Assembly: GCA_965115885.1 (NCBI GenBank) | Contig: OZ220479.1 | Span: 1,736,001 to 1,800,000 of the forward strand | Length of the DNA stretch: 64,000 bases | From: BD2-11 sp965115885 | GTDB taxonomy: Bacteria; Gemmatimonadota; Gemmatimonadetes; Longimicrobiales; Gaopeijiaceae | Reading direction: 5' to 3' | Part shown: piece after piece, positions 35,571-44,500 of the stretch | Layout: every line of letters begins with the position of its first letter | Numbering within the stretch: position 1 is the stretch's first letter | The notes under the pieces: generated by a model | Database searches by the model: none | What the model saw: only the letters and a program-made list of their open reading frames with translations | What the model was told of the DNA's origin: nothing | Made by a program: the position numbers and the translations under genes

Positions 35571-35654
35571 GGTTTAGGGTTCGGTGGGGTTGCGTCGGCT
35601 AGCTTTCGCTCCGGTCCTCCAAGGCCCGACTCCCGTGGCCGCATTTCCAGCTCC
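35571..35654 (-). repeat. right inverted repeat of the NACHT cassette
   Basis: Reverse complement of 30945-31027. Both outer ends read GG(A/G)GCTGGAAA, and the inner ends fade out near CCTAAA/CGTAAA. It ends one base before repeat D copy 2. Confidence 0.8.
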
Positions 35655-35847
35655 AGTCTATTCCAACGCGGTGATGAGCCCGAACGCGGAGGTGCTGCGG
35701 GGGTAGGGTGAGCGGCCCGAGATCCGAGGCGTCGTGGGCGTGAAACAGACGTATCAACATCCCCTCCGGAGCCGAGTCGTGCAACCGGATCGGGGGTTCA
35801 TGGATGCGCGAGGGCCGTTGGGCGGCACCCCTTCGCGAGCGGCTGGG
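35655..35847 (+). repeat. 193-bp direct repeat D, copy 2
   Basis: Same orientation as 29293-29485. The pair brackets a 6.2-kb block that includes the R repeats, the IS21 fragment and the NACHT cassette. Confidence 0.85.
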
Positions 35848-36027
35848 GAGCATACCAGGTCGCTGGGCGGGCCGAGGACTCGGGCGAGTCTCGTCCAACG
35901 GCGAATGAGGCCGAATTCGGGGGTCGTGGCACCTTTGGAGCATGGTCATGATTCTCCACCTCTCTCAGATCCGCATTCTCGTCCCCCTTCGAGCACCACC
36001 GGGGCCCGTGCCAACCGACTCCGACGG

Positions 36028-36300
36028 GTATCGGGCGATGCTCGCCTTCGATCTCACGGCGAGCTACTGCGCGTGGGTGTCGATGCACGGGGACGTGCGG
36101 CGCAGGCGTGAGCCGCTGCTTGGCGGCGGCTGGGCGTGCCGGTGCTCGAGGTGGCCGGGCCGGATCGCGTGCCCCCAAAGGGCGCAGAGGAGGACGACGC
36201 GCTGGACGCGGTCGCGGCGGCGCAGGCCGGTCGCGGCGGATACGGAGTCCGCGTGGCCAAGGACCGCACCGGCGCCGTCGAACGCACGGCCGGTGGTTCG
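36028..36300 (+). pseudogene. IS110-family transposase fragment
   Basis: One frame carries IS110-like sequence: GELLRVGVDARGRAAQA, a stop, then RRLGVPVLEVAGPDR and EEDDALDAVAAAQAGRGG, resembling the DEDD transposase segment with its conserved Asp-containing (D/S)xxDAxAAA motif. The frame ends at VAKDRTGAVERTAGG, where repeat R fragment d begins. Only about 90 codons remain and there is an in-frame stop, so it is inactive. Confidence 0.55.
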
Positions 36301-36314
36301 TATCACGGTAAGGA
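36284..36314 (+). repeat. structured repeat R, end fragment d
   Basis: GCACGGCCGGTGGTTCGTAT followed by CACGGTAAGGA matches the first 30 bases of copy a, then the sequence diverges abruptly. It abuts the IS110 transposase remnant. Confidence 0.55.
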
Positions 36315-36493
36315 CTGGGGTTGCGTATTCCACGGATGTGGTCCAGCTGTTCCAGGGGATGTGATCCAGCCAGTCCAAGCGATGTGATCCACTCGCCGGC
36401 GGCTCGTAGTGGACGGTTGGGGCGGGGATCCTGAAGGGGTGCTGGATACGATCTGGTCGAGATTGTTACCGGGCGTCAGAGATTACACACAAA

Positions 36494-36519
36494 TTGGCGC
36501 GTGAAAGTGCACACTTTTT
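36494..36519 (+). repeat. IS21 left terminal inverted repeat
   Basis: TTGGCGCGTGAAAGTGCACA then CTTTTT; pairs with the reverse complement of 39173-39198 at about 21 of 26 positions. Confidence 0.75.
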
Positions 36520-36661
36520 GGCGTTTGTGCACACCTGGCGTCTGACGCGTTTTCGGGGCCTGCGGCTGGCGGCGGGCGTCGGCGCCGGGACCTCGAGGGG
36601 GGTGTCTTGGAGCGAACTCGTCGGTTACGCGTTCCCGGTCCACTTCAACCGGGGAGGCGCA

Positions 36662-37675
36662 ATGATCGACGAAGGCAGGAAGGTTCGAGCGAAGAGGCTC
36701 TTGGCGAACGGGGTGTCCAAGAGGGCGACGGCGGCTGCAGTGGGGGTCGCGCGGCGGACGCTGTACAACTGGATCGCCCGCGACTGGGCGGGGGTGAAGC
36801 GCGCGCCGGCGCGGAAGTCGCGGCTGGACGACTACAAGCCGTTCATCGACGCGCGCTTGGCGGCGTATCCGAAGTTGAGCGCGGCGCGGCTGTACGAGTC
36901 GGTGCGGAGGTCGGGGTTCGAGGGCAGCTACAGCGTGGTCGTGCGGTACGTGCGGGGAGTGCGTCCCTGTCCGGAGCCGGAGCCGGTGCAGCGGTTCGAG
37001 ACGGAGCCTGGGCGGCAGGGGCAGGTGGACTTCGCCGAGTTCAAGTTCCCGTGGGGCAAGCGCTACGCGCTGGCGGTGGTTCTGGGCTACTCGCGGTGGC
37101 TGTGGGTTGGCTTCTACGAGCGCGAGACGATGGCGGCGCTGGCGGACGGGCTCGAGCGGGCGTTCGCGGCGATGGGCGGCGTGCCTGGGGAGCTGCTGTT
37201 CGACCAGATGAAGGCGGTGGTGAACTCGGACGAGCGTCCGGCGGGCGGGAAGCTGATCGAGAACGCGTCGTTCCGGGGGTTCGCCGATCACTGGGGGTTC
37301 AGGATCCGGGCGTGTCGTCCGTACCGCGCGCAGACGAAGGGGAAGGTCGAGCGGCCGATCCGGTACCTGCGGGAGAACTTCTTCTACGGTCGGGAGTTCG
37401 CGAACGACGAAGAGGTGAACGAGCGGTTGCGCGGCTGGTTGAGCGGGGTGGCGAACGTCCGGGTGCACGGAACGCTGAAGGAGAGGGTGTCGGATCGGTT
37501 CGAGCGCGAGCGGCCGCTGTTGCTGCCGCTGGCGCCGCGTGGCTACCGGTTCGTGACGCCGAGGCCGATGCCGGGGGAGAGCGGGGATGCGGACGTGGCG
37601 CCAGCGGAGGCGCCTGCCGTGGACGTCGAGAAGCGTCCGCTGGCGTACTACGCGGATCGGCGGAGGGGTTCGTGA
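36662..37675 (+). CDS. istA: IS21-family transposase IstA
   Basis: 337 residues from ATG 36662 with GGGGAGG upstream. An N-terminal helix-turn-helix (LLANGVSKRATAAAVGVARR, TLYNWI) is followed by an rve/DDE integrase domain: GQVDFAEFKFPWG near 120 (first Asp), ELLFDQMKAVV near 178 (second Asp) and TKGKVERPIRYLRENFF near 228 (Glu). It is shorter than many IstA proteins (about 390-510) but has the full catalytic triad. Its stop overlaps the istB start (GTGA), so both are made from one mRNA. It catalyses transposon strand transfer with IstB. Confidence 0.9.
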   Translation: MIDEGRKVRAKRLLANGVSKRATAAAVGVARRTLYNWIARDWAGVKRAPARKSRLDDYKPFIDARLAAYPKLSAARLYESVRRSGFEGSYSVVVRYVRGVRPCPEPEPVQRFETEPGRQGQVDFAEFKFPWGKRYALAVVLGYSRWLWVGFYERETMAALADGLERAFAAMGGVPGELLFDQMKAVVNSDERPAGGKLIENASFRGFADHWGFRIRACRPYRAQTKGKVERPIRYLRENFFYGREFANDEEVNERLRGWLSGVANVRVHGTLKERVSDRFERERPLLLPLAPRGYRFVTPRPMPGESGDADVAPAEAPAVDVEKRPLAYYADRRRGS

Positions 37676-38508
37676 AGGGGGCGAGCCTGAGGGATCGGAT
37701 CGCCGCGCAGCTGGCCGACTTGAAGATGCCGGGCGCGCTCGAGGCGCTGGACGAGGTGTTCAGGAGCGTGGACGGCGGGGGCTGCACGGCGGGCGAAGCG
37801 ATCGAGCGGCTGCTCGGGGCGCAGATCGAGCTGCGCAACGGCCGGCGGCTGTCGGCGGCGATGCGGTCGAGTCGGTTGCCCGGACTGAAGACGCTGGCGG
37901 AGTTCGACTTCGCGTTTCAGCCGTCGATCGATCGTCAGCAGGTCGAGTCGTTGCACGAGCTGCACTTCCTCGAGCGCAAGGAGAACGTGGTGATCCTGGG
38001 TCCGCCGGGAGTCGGGAAGACGCACATCGCGATCAGCCTGGCGGTGGCGGCGGCTGAAGCGGGGCGGCGGATCTACTTCGGGACGCTGGCGGCGCTGATC
38101 GAGTCGCTCGAGGAGGCGCACGCGGCGGGGCGGCTGAAGCGGCGGTTGAAGACGTTGATGCACCCGGCGCTGCTGGTGGTGGACGAGATCGGGTACCTGC
38201 CGGTGACGTCGAACGGGGCGCGGCTGTTCTTCCAGCTGATCAACGGGCGCTACGGTCGGGCGTCGACGGTGTTGACGTCGAACAAGCCGTACCAGCAGTG
38301 GGGCGAGGTGTTGCACGACGAGGTGATGGCGGCGGCGCTGCTGGATCGGCTGCTGCACCGGAGCCACACGATCAACATCCGGGGCAACTCGTACAGGATG
38401 CGACGCCACAAGGAGATCTCGAGGGCGATTCACCCGTCGGCCGCGGCGGTGCGGGACGCTCGAGACGAGGCGCACACGGACGCGCGGAGAGGAGGAGGCG
38501 GGTCATGA
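37672..38508 (+). CDS. istB: IS21-family helper ATPase IstB
   Basis: 278-residue AAA+ ATPase related to DnaC that selects and bends target DNA and recruits IstA. Walker A is LGPPGVGKTHIAISLA near 112, Walker B LLVVDEIGYLPV near 165, sensor 1 STVLTSNKPYQQWGEV, and the typical C-terminal ALLDRLLHRSHTINIRGNSY. Length is normal. GTG start overlaps istA. A 30-residue acidic/basic tail extends the C-terminus. Confidence 0.92.
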   Translation: MKGASLRDRIAAQLADLKMPGALEALDEVFRSVDGGGCTAGEAIERLLGAQIELRNGRRLSAAMRSSRLPGLKTLAEFDFAFQPSIDRQQVESLHELHFLERKENVVILGPPGVGKTHIAISLAVAAAEAGRRIYFGTLAALIESLEEAHAAGRLKRRLKTLMHPALLVVDEIGYLPVTSNGARLFFQLINGRYGRASTVLTSNKPYQQWGEVLHDEVMAAALLDRLLHRSHTINIRGNSYRMRRHKEISRAIHPSAAAVRDARDEAHTDARRGGGGS

Positions 38509-38675
38509 CGAACGTTGGAGAGAAGGAGAAGGGCGCGGGCCGGAGGGAGGGCGGGCTCGAGAGTCGGAGGCGCAGCGCGCTGCGCCGGCGGGTCGCCCGG
38601 TTCGCGACGGCCTTTGGCCGCTCGGTGGCGGGTGTCCTCCGTCCGTTGATCGAGAGGAGCCCCGTCTGGGACGGT

Positions 38676-38790
38676 TCGAGGAGTGTCCGGCCGGCTGGGA
38701 CGGGGATGGGCGGCGACGCCCTCCCCCAGGGCCCCGTTCCGGTCGCTGCGCTCCCTGCACGGGTCCCTGGGGGAGCGGACTCGGGAGAGT
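38676..38790 (+). repeat. hairpin-bearing direct repeat, copy 1 in IS21 tail
   Basis: Imperfect direct repeat of 39023-39133 that includes the long stem-loop at 38721-38775. A short piece of it (GGGGCCCCGTTCCGGTCGC) recurs at about 39334, just outside the element. Confidence 0.65.
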
Positions 38791-39022
38791 CGAAGGCGAC
38801 GGCCAAGCGGTCGCCGCGGAAGACACTCTTCGATGAGCGGCGAGCGGTGAACTGCGCTTCGCACCCGGTCGGTCGCGACGCGCCGAGGGACGGGCTCGCC
38901 CTCGACGTTGGCCTGTGGGCGGCGCTTCGCCGGGGGGCGGACGGCCTGCTGATGGCAGCGCTGGGGAGCGGGACCGCCGGCGCCTTCGGCCAGGGGATCC
39001 AAGGGGACTACGCTTCGGGCCA

Positions 39023-39133
39023 TCGGAGGGGTGTGCGGATGGCCGGGACCGGGGTCGGCGGCGGCGCCCTCCCCCGGGGCCCCGTGCCGGTCGCTACGCT
39101 CCCGTCACGGGCCCCCGGGGGCTCGCGGGAGAG
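39023..39133 (+). repeat. hairpin-bearing direct repeat, copy 2 in IS21 tail
   Basis: Partner of 38676-38790. Its 16-bp arms (39071-39086, 39106-39121) pair almost perfectly around the CCGGTCGCTACGCTCCCGT loop. Confidence 0.65.
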
Positions 39134-39172
39134 GCGAAAAGTGTGCACTTTTGCGCTCGCCGGGATCGTCCG

Positions 39173-39198
39173 AAAAAGTGTGCAATTTGAAACGCCAA
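39173..39198 (-). repeat. IS21 right terminal inverted repeat
   Basis: Reverse complement begins TTGGCGTTTCAAATTGCACA then CTTTTT, the partner of 36494-36519. An inner AAAGTGCACACTTTT unit follows in the element. Confidence 0.75.
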
Positions 39199-39610
39199 AT
39201 GACAGAGATGGTCGTGAGTTGGTCTACAGCTCCCGTAGTCGAGGGTCGGAGCGTCTTCAGGCCATCGTCGCGGCGATGGCCGCATTGTAGTGCGACAGCG
39301 CATCGATGTCAGCTGCACCGGCCGACGCACCGGGGCCCCGTTCCGGTCGCGTCCGTCCGTCCCGAGCGGTTGGGTGCCGCCATCGTCGGGCCGAGGGGCC
39401 GGGCGATTCCTGCGGACAGCCCGATCAGTTCTCGCCGAGGCGCCGTTTTGGGAGCGATTTCCGGACGGCCTTTACCCTTCCGAACGTCGGGATCGCCCGT
39501 TAGGGGCCGTTCTACGGCTTCCGTTTCCCGGTCTCGGTCCCAGGATCGCGCGAAGCGCCGCAGGTAGGCCAGAACTCGCCGCCACGCGCCTTCGTCCGGC
39601 GTTCGCGCGA

Positions 39611-39733
39611 TCATCGCGTCGCCGATCCCGCGCCGCTGGCCGCCTGGGTCGAGTCGTAGAGCCTTCTCATCGATCCGCCCGCCAGCTCGATCCGGTGCGC
39701 GTTGTGGACCAGTCGATCCAGCGGCGCCGAACT
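39611..39733 (-). pseudogene. 3' fragment of a second IS21-type istB
   Basis: 41 codons ending in TGA read SAPLDRLVHNAHRIELAGGS then MRRLYDS, the C-terminal signature of IstB (LLDRLxHxAHxIELxGxSxR). The sequence is distinct from the intact istB above, so it comes from another IS21 subtype. Its upstream part is lost where repeat R copy c begins. Confidence 0.65.
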
Positions 39734-39740
39734 GGTTTAG

Positions 39741-40060
39741 ATCACGGCAAGGAATCGTCTAACGTCAACTAGGACTGCACGATCTGCCGCCTTGCCGCCC
39801 ACCAGCTAGTCTGATTCCGTCTTGTCGAAATGGCTGAAATACAGGTTCGAAAAGCGGGAATCCCCAGTGATGCGAGCCTCAACCGGGTGGCTCGGCCAAT
39901 GGTGTGGCGGCAATCGAGGGTGTGAGTCGGCGTCGGAAGACGGCGAAAGCGCGACGGGGGCCGCAGGCGGAGGTTGCCGAAGACTTGGTGGACCCTGACT
40001 TATCGGCTACGGGTCTCGACAAGCTCTGATGGCGGACATCACGTTTGTGCCCGCACGGGA
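39741..40060 (+). repeat. structured repeat R, full copy c
   Basis: Matches copy a over about 320 bp. Its main stem is GGCAAGG/CCTTGCC (39746-39752 with 39790-39796): both arms differ from copy a at the same paired position, keeping the stem intact. It ends near ACATCACGTTTGTGCCC, like copy a. Confidence 0.7.
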
Positions 40061-40365
40061 CGGTCCCCGTATCTGGTGGTGGTGCTGGATGTGTGAAGGG
40101 ACTTCGCCAGACGCGGACTTGACTTGCGACGGTGCCTAGGCACGGGGCTGTGCTGGTGACTGCTGGAAGAGGGCCGAGAGACTCGCGGCGCTTGAAGCCA
40201 GGCGGGATCTGGACTCGGCCGCCAAGCACCGCTGGATGGATGCGATCTTGGCGCGTCTCGGTGCGTAGAGGGGTGCTGGACACGATTGGATCGGGGTCGG
40301 TCGTGGCGGTGATGGACGGGACGCACGGTGTTCGATGTCGTCATAATACGCAACCATCCGAAATC

Positions 40366-41088
40366 TCAACCGAGCAGAGTTTTGCCAACGCTTTCGACGA
40401 ATGGGCGGTCGATATCTCGAACATCAATCTTCCATGCATCAATATATTCTCTTATCGGGTCCTCCGAGACAGGAAGGTGTCGAACGGCATTCCATCCATG
40501 TCTATTCTTTTCGAACAACGGAAGTAGCATGAGAGCGACGACACCGTTTTTTATTCGAATATAGGGGTCCATTCGTAGTTCGCGTTCGTTTTTCGATACC
40601 CAAGAACTAAAAGGAATTGTTGGCACGGCCTTTTGCCATTTAGATATTTTGCACTCCACATATCTATTCAATGATCCAGAATAAGAACTAGGGAATTCAT
40701 CAGGCGGGTCAATCTTCCAGATTTTTGCCATCCGACGGAGGACAAACAACGACGCAAGTTCGCAGAGCGATTCATGGAACCACCCGTTCGGGTTGTCTTT
40801 CAATCGATCATGCCCCGACAGGACATGGCAAAATTCATGAGCAAACTGATATGTAAATTGACTCCAACTTTGATCTTTCGCCGAAAGACCTATCTTGTGT
40901 ATTGTAGTGTTCGGAGGTCTATGATAAGCTATAGGATCTTCCTCCTCGGGTAGACTCATGACGTGAATTATGCCCACGAGCGGTTCGCGCAATTCCCGCT
41001 CAATGTGGGACGCCACATCGCACAACAGCCTCTTGATTTCGGCACGGGACACTGCGCCCCAATCGCCGTCCAGCACCTCTATTTGCAT
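40366..41088 (-). CDS. Zinc-metallopeptidase-like protein (HExxH)
   Basis: 240 residues. FAHEFCHVLSGHDRL (His84-Glu-x-x-His88) with WFHESLCELASLF about 18 residues later gives a zincin-type site with a likely third Glu ligand. No signal peptide is seen, so it is probably cytoplasmic. ATG 41088 has GGGAGA five bases upstream; an upstream ATG at 41133 would add 15 residues but lacks such a site. Base composition is markedly AT-rich compared with the rest of the window, a sign of acquisition. It is the last gene of the minus-strand defence block. HExxH proteins accompany several phage-defence and toxin-antitoxin systems, but no specific role can be given. Confidence 0.65.
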   Translation of the reverse strand: MQIEVLDGDWGAVSRAEIKRLLCDVASHIERELREPLVGIIHVMSLPEEEDPIAYHRPPNTTIHKIGLSAKDQSWSQFTYQFAHEFCHVLSGHDRLKDNPNGWFHESLCELASLFVLRRMAKIWKIDPPDEFPSSYSGSLNRYVECKISKWQKAVPTIPFSSWVSKNERELRMDPYIRIKNGVVALMLLPLFEKNRHGWNAVRHLPVSEDPIREYIDAWKIDVRDIDRPFVESVGKTLLG

Positions 41089-41227
41089 ATCATCTCCCGT
41101 GAAGTGAAGTGAACCACTGATTTCATATGACATGACGGATACCGGTGCACTTTCTTCTGCCAGCCCACCAGCCTGTGAGTAAATCCTCGCGTGGTCGGCG
41201 CATCCGCCCCGATCCGGGGCGTTGCGG

Positions 41228-41332
41228 TCATTTCTTCACCCAGCGGATGATTCCGCCGACGATGCTGAATCCGTAGAACCACAGCATCACCAAGAATACG
41301 ATGACTTCGCCCGGCTCGTCCAAGGGTCCCAT
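41228..41332 (-). CDS. Small 34-aa membrane peptide
   Basis: An ATG at 41332 with GAGAGGAA about 5 nt upstream opens MGPLDEPGEVIVFLVMLWFY then GFSIVGGIIRWVKK and a stop. It has an acidic N-terminus, one membrane helix and a basic C-terminus. Both the size and the layout resemble small membrane toxins or membrane anchors. Its ribosome-binding site and promoter lie in the duplicated leader L, whose other copy precedes the nuclease-STAND gene. It is 139 bp upstream of the metallopeptidase gene. Shortness makes chance possible. Confidence 0.5.
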   Translation of the reverse strand: MGPLDEPGEVIVFLVMLWFYGFSIVGGIIRWVKK

Positions 41333-41456
41333 GCTGTTCCTCTCAATCGGTGTGACGTTGCGCCGCTCGACACAAAGTAGAAATAGTAATGTCCGGATTC
41401 GACCAGCGCAACGGTTGGCGAAGTCGGATGCGGTCGCCTCCGAAGAGGACGCGCTT
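41330..41456 (-). promoter_or_regulatory. duplicated leader L, copy A (upstream of the membrane peptide)
   Basis: About 127 bp matching 46727-46856 in the same orientation. On the minus strand it contains TTGCGC (41406-41411), a 17-nt spacer, TACTAT (41383-41388), then 51 nt to the ATG at 41332, ending in a purine-rich ribosome-binding site. The -35/-10 spacing and the distance to the ATG are the same in both copies. An inverted pair GTTGCGC/GCGCAAC lies within it. Confidence 0.65.
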
Positions 41457-41514
41457 GAGTTGAGGCGAAGAACGAGCGGATCGACGCGCAGCCGGCTCGC
41501 TTACGGCTGAGCGA

Positions 41515-44500
41515 CTATGCCGCTGGCGTGACGAAGTCGTCGCGCATCCGAAACGCGGCAGAAGACCCGACCTCGACAAGGCAGTCGAGGATGAAAAGCA
41601 CCGCGTCACGGATACGGTTGTCGCGCTTGAGTTCGAGTGGCCGTCCATAAACGTACCGTTGCAGCAGCACCTCAAGCATAAAGACCGTGTCCGACTTGGC
41701 GAACATCTTCTGCGTGTTGCCGCGCTGTAGCGCGTCGCCTACGCGCACGAACGCATCGGGTAGCGAGCGTTCCCCGACGTGATAGAGAAACCGGGCGTAG
41801 TTATCGAGAACGACGGCTGTGGTCGGGAGGGCTTCGAAGAGGGCGTGCACAAGATGCGCGTGGCCATCGAGAAACCGCCAGTGCCGGACATCGTCCTTCC
41901 AACCCAACGTCAGAAAAACCGCCGACAACAGGTGAGTGCCATCTGGGTGCCTGTCCGTGTCCAGACCGGCAAGCCACTTCGCGCGTTTGACCGCGTCGGC
42001 GATGAGTTTCCACAGGAACCAATACTGGCACGTGTTCGGGTTTCCATCCTGCAGACGTGTCAATCCCTTCATGACGGATCCAAGCTCATAAGAGTGGCGG
42101 TCAACGGTCGCGAGCAGAGGGGCCAATACCCGCTGTGCAGCTTCTGGACACGTCCGCAACGAGAATTCTTGAATGCGGCCGGACACCTCGGATTCAGTAT
42201 GTAAGTCCCTGTGGCCCCCGTTGCTGCGGTCGTCATTGGACGTCCACCAGCTGGCGAGCGTAAGGCTCGCACGGGCGAACGCGGTGATTGCGATCGGGTC
42301 TTGCGGCACGTGCCCCAGGATCACGAGCATGCGCTTGACCGCACGTGCACCGAAGCCGTCGGAGATGTCGAGCGTGACGTGTGCATCCTCAGCAATCCCG
42401 CCGTCCTTCCAGAACCGCGCCCGGATCTCCCCAGTGGTTTCCAGCTTGATCTGGTCCAGACTGCGGCGCTCATCATGAGGACGCGCGCGCTCGGCGTCTT
42501 GCGCCCTATCGATAGTGGCAGCTTCGACCGCAATCGCGTTGACGCAGCGCAGGGCGAGCGCCCGCTTGGCGGCCCAGACGGTTTCGTCGATGCTCCATGT
42601 CGCGTATGACCGCACCTGCTCCACCGGATGTGTCAGGGCGGCGGCAAAAGCGGTCTTCACCCGTTCAGTGCGCGTTGGGTCGAGCGGCTTGCGGAGCAAC
42701 TTCGCCAGCACGGAGGCGCCGACCCTGTCGGCGGCCATGGGATTGTTCTGGACGCGCTCCGTGCGATCGGTGGCGTCGGCGTGTCGCATGACTTCCGTGC
42801 AGACCCTATCGACGCACCAGTCTCTTTGCGCCGACATCATGTCGTCCCAGCGGTCACGGATACAAACGGCGGCAACAACGCCAGGCGCGTGCCGACTGTC
42901 GTCCTCGTCTTCGACTTGGCCGTCCATGGCCTGCGCTTCGGACAGCTTCGCCGCCCATTGTGCGGGGTCGTACTTGCCCGTTTCGCCGCGGAAGGCCTGC
43001 CTACCCCACATGAGCAAGCCGAATCGTGCGTTCATTGTCGCCAGATGAGCGGCGCTTTCATCGACGATTGCCTGCAGGTCCGCCTCAGGCGGCGTCGGAT
43101 CGAGGCGAACGTAGTGCCGCGGCGAATCACCTGCCCTCGATTGTGAGTCAGGGATTTCGGGGCCAGGTGTATCCGAAGCGGAGTATTGGCGGAGATCCAT
43201 GCGATGGATAGCGAGGCGCCACAAGCGGTCGCCTTCGTCCTGTTGCTCCCTCGGCGGCAACGCCGCCAGATGGTTGTCGAGGAGAGCGTGGACACGGGGC
43301 TTGAGCGGCCCGAGCTGGAGATTTGCAACCGCCGTCTCCAGGTCCTTCTGCCGATGCGGCAAGGCGTCCGCCTGCTTGCGTTCCATCCCGTAGATCTGGT
43401 GGTCAGCGAGCATCGTCGGAATCATGGCCGCCATCCGCGTCATCTGGAGCTCGCCCGCGAGACGGCTACGGTCCATTGCAACGTAGTCGCGGACGCCGAG
43501 GAGCACCAGCAGAGCTTCGCCGGACGCGTGCGGGTAGGCGGTAGCCACGCTCGCGACGACAGCGGCGAGCGCTGAGTTGTCGGTGCGGCGCAGGATGTCG
43601 ACGAGAATGGCATCCAGCCGTTTCGGTTCTTGCTGCCCGACCTCGAGCAGCCAACTCTCTAGCGCCATCAGCATCGACTGGAGCCGATAGGGTGCGACCT
43701 CCATACCGCGGTAGGAGCCCCACAAGCGGGTATTCGTCCACTGTTTGCGCGTCGTACCGTCCGCGAACGTGAGTTCGACTTCCCAAGCTTTCTCGAGAGG
43801 GTAGTGCAAACGGGGATGCGCGTACCAGTCGGCGCTATGGTTGAAGACCTTGATGTAGAAGTCGAGAGCCTTCTCCGAGTGATGCCGCAACAAGTTGGTC
43901 CATGGGCCGCGCACTGCGCTCGCCGGGAACGTGTCGCGGCGTAGATCTTCCTTGATCCCGAAGTACAGCTCGATATCGAGAGGACAGCGCCTGTAGCGGC
44001 GCTCGTCGTCGATGTCTTCCTCCGAAGCGAGCAGATAGTCCGCACCGACTGAGATGACGACGTCCGGCAGATCGCGCGCTGCGGGCATGCCATCGGTACC
44101 CGTGTAGATGAGCCCTTGGAAGTCCTCCGCTATAGCGCTGCGGTGTTCTTCCACCTCAATATTGCTGCGCAACGTCGCCTCGAAGCGCGCGGCGTCGCCC
44201 TTGGGGAGCTTGGCGATGACCTTGAGCACGCGCTTGCGCGGCTCGTCGCCTCCGTAGCCGCGCAGGCCGTCGAGGAGCCAATGGGCGATACCGATGACAT
44301 CGTCGGCGCCATCGAGATCGGACACCGACCCGGTCACACCGCACACCGCGTCCTCTACAAGCCTGAGCAGGAGCGCTCGCTCGTTGGCCGTGAAGGCTGC
44401 GAGATTGCGATGTACGAGCCGCAACACTGCGGGCCAAGCAGCGCCATCTGGCACGTTGAGGAGCGAGCTCCGTCCGCCAAGGCGGGAGAGCCGGTCGGGC

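Larger units (their letters stand above)
30945..35654 (+). mobile_element. inverted-repeat-bounded cassette carrying the NACHT-nuclease gene
   Basis: A 4.7-kb unit bounded by roughly 84-bp imperfect inverted repeats and holding one gene. There is no transposase inside, so it could be a non-autonomous transposon moved in trans, or a cassette exchanged by recombination between the arms. Base composition is clearly more AT-rich than the flanking core genome. The 193-bp direct repeat D starts exactly at the right boundary, and its other copy lies 1.5 kb left of the left arm, so nested insertions are likely. Confidence 0.6.
38509..39172. other. long non-coding tail of the IS21 element with two large hairpins
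   Basis: 660 bp between istB and the right terminal repeat with no protein-like frame. Two related segments of about 113 bp (38676-38790 and 39023-39133) each contain a long GC-rich stem-loop: CTCCCCCAGGGCCC with GGGTCCCTGGGGGAG (38721-38734, 38761-38775), and CCCCCGGGGCCCCGTG with CACGGGCCCCCGGGGG (39071-39086, 39106-39121). The loops share CCGGTCGCT. They could be regulatory or structured RNA elements. Confidence 0.6.
36494..39198 (+). mobile_element. IS21-family insertion sequence (complete)
   Basis: A 2.7-kb element with 26-bp imperfect terminal inverted repeats (36494-36519 and 39173-39198, outer TTGGCG, inner TGCACACTTTTT) and extra TGCACAC-containing subterminal repeats at both ends, as is usual for IS21. 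It carries intact overlapping istA and istB. The 660-bp tail after istB is unusual. Target duplications were not identified with confidence. Confidence 0.85.
39199..40365. other. IS relics and repeat R copy c, no intact gene
   Basis: About 1.2 kb without a credible intact gene. It holds a 3' fragment of another istB (39611-39733, minus) and full repeat R copy c (39741-40060). The last 300 bp become AT-richer towards the metallopeptidase gene. Confidence 0.6.

Noticed and set aside
36355..36395. GATGTGATCCA repeated twice, as an operator or attachment site
   Set aside because: Only two short copies 24 bp apart in decayed IS DNA; too little to support a site.
41340..41420. GTTGCGC ... GCGCAAC pair as an integron attC site
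   Set aside because: Arm orientation and core do not fit the RYYYAAC/GTTRRRY attC consensus and no integrase is present.
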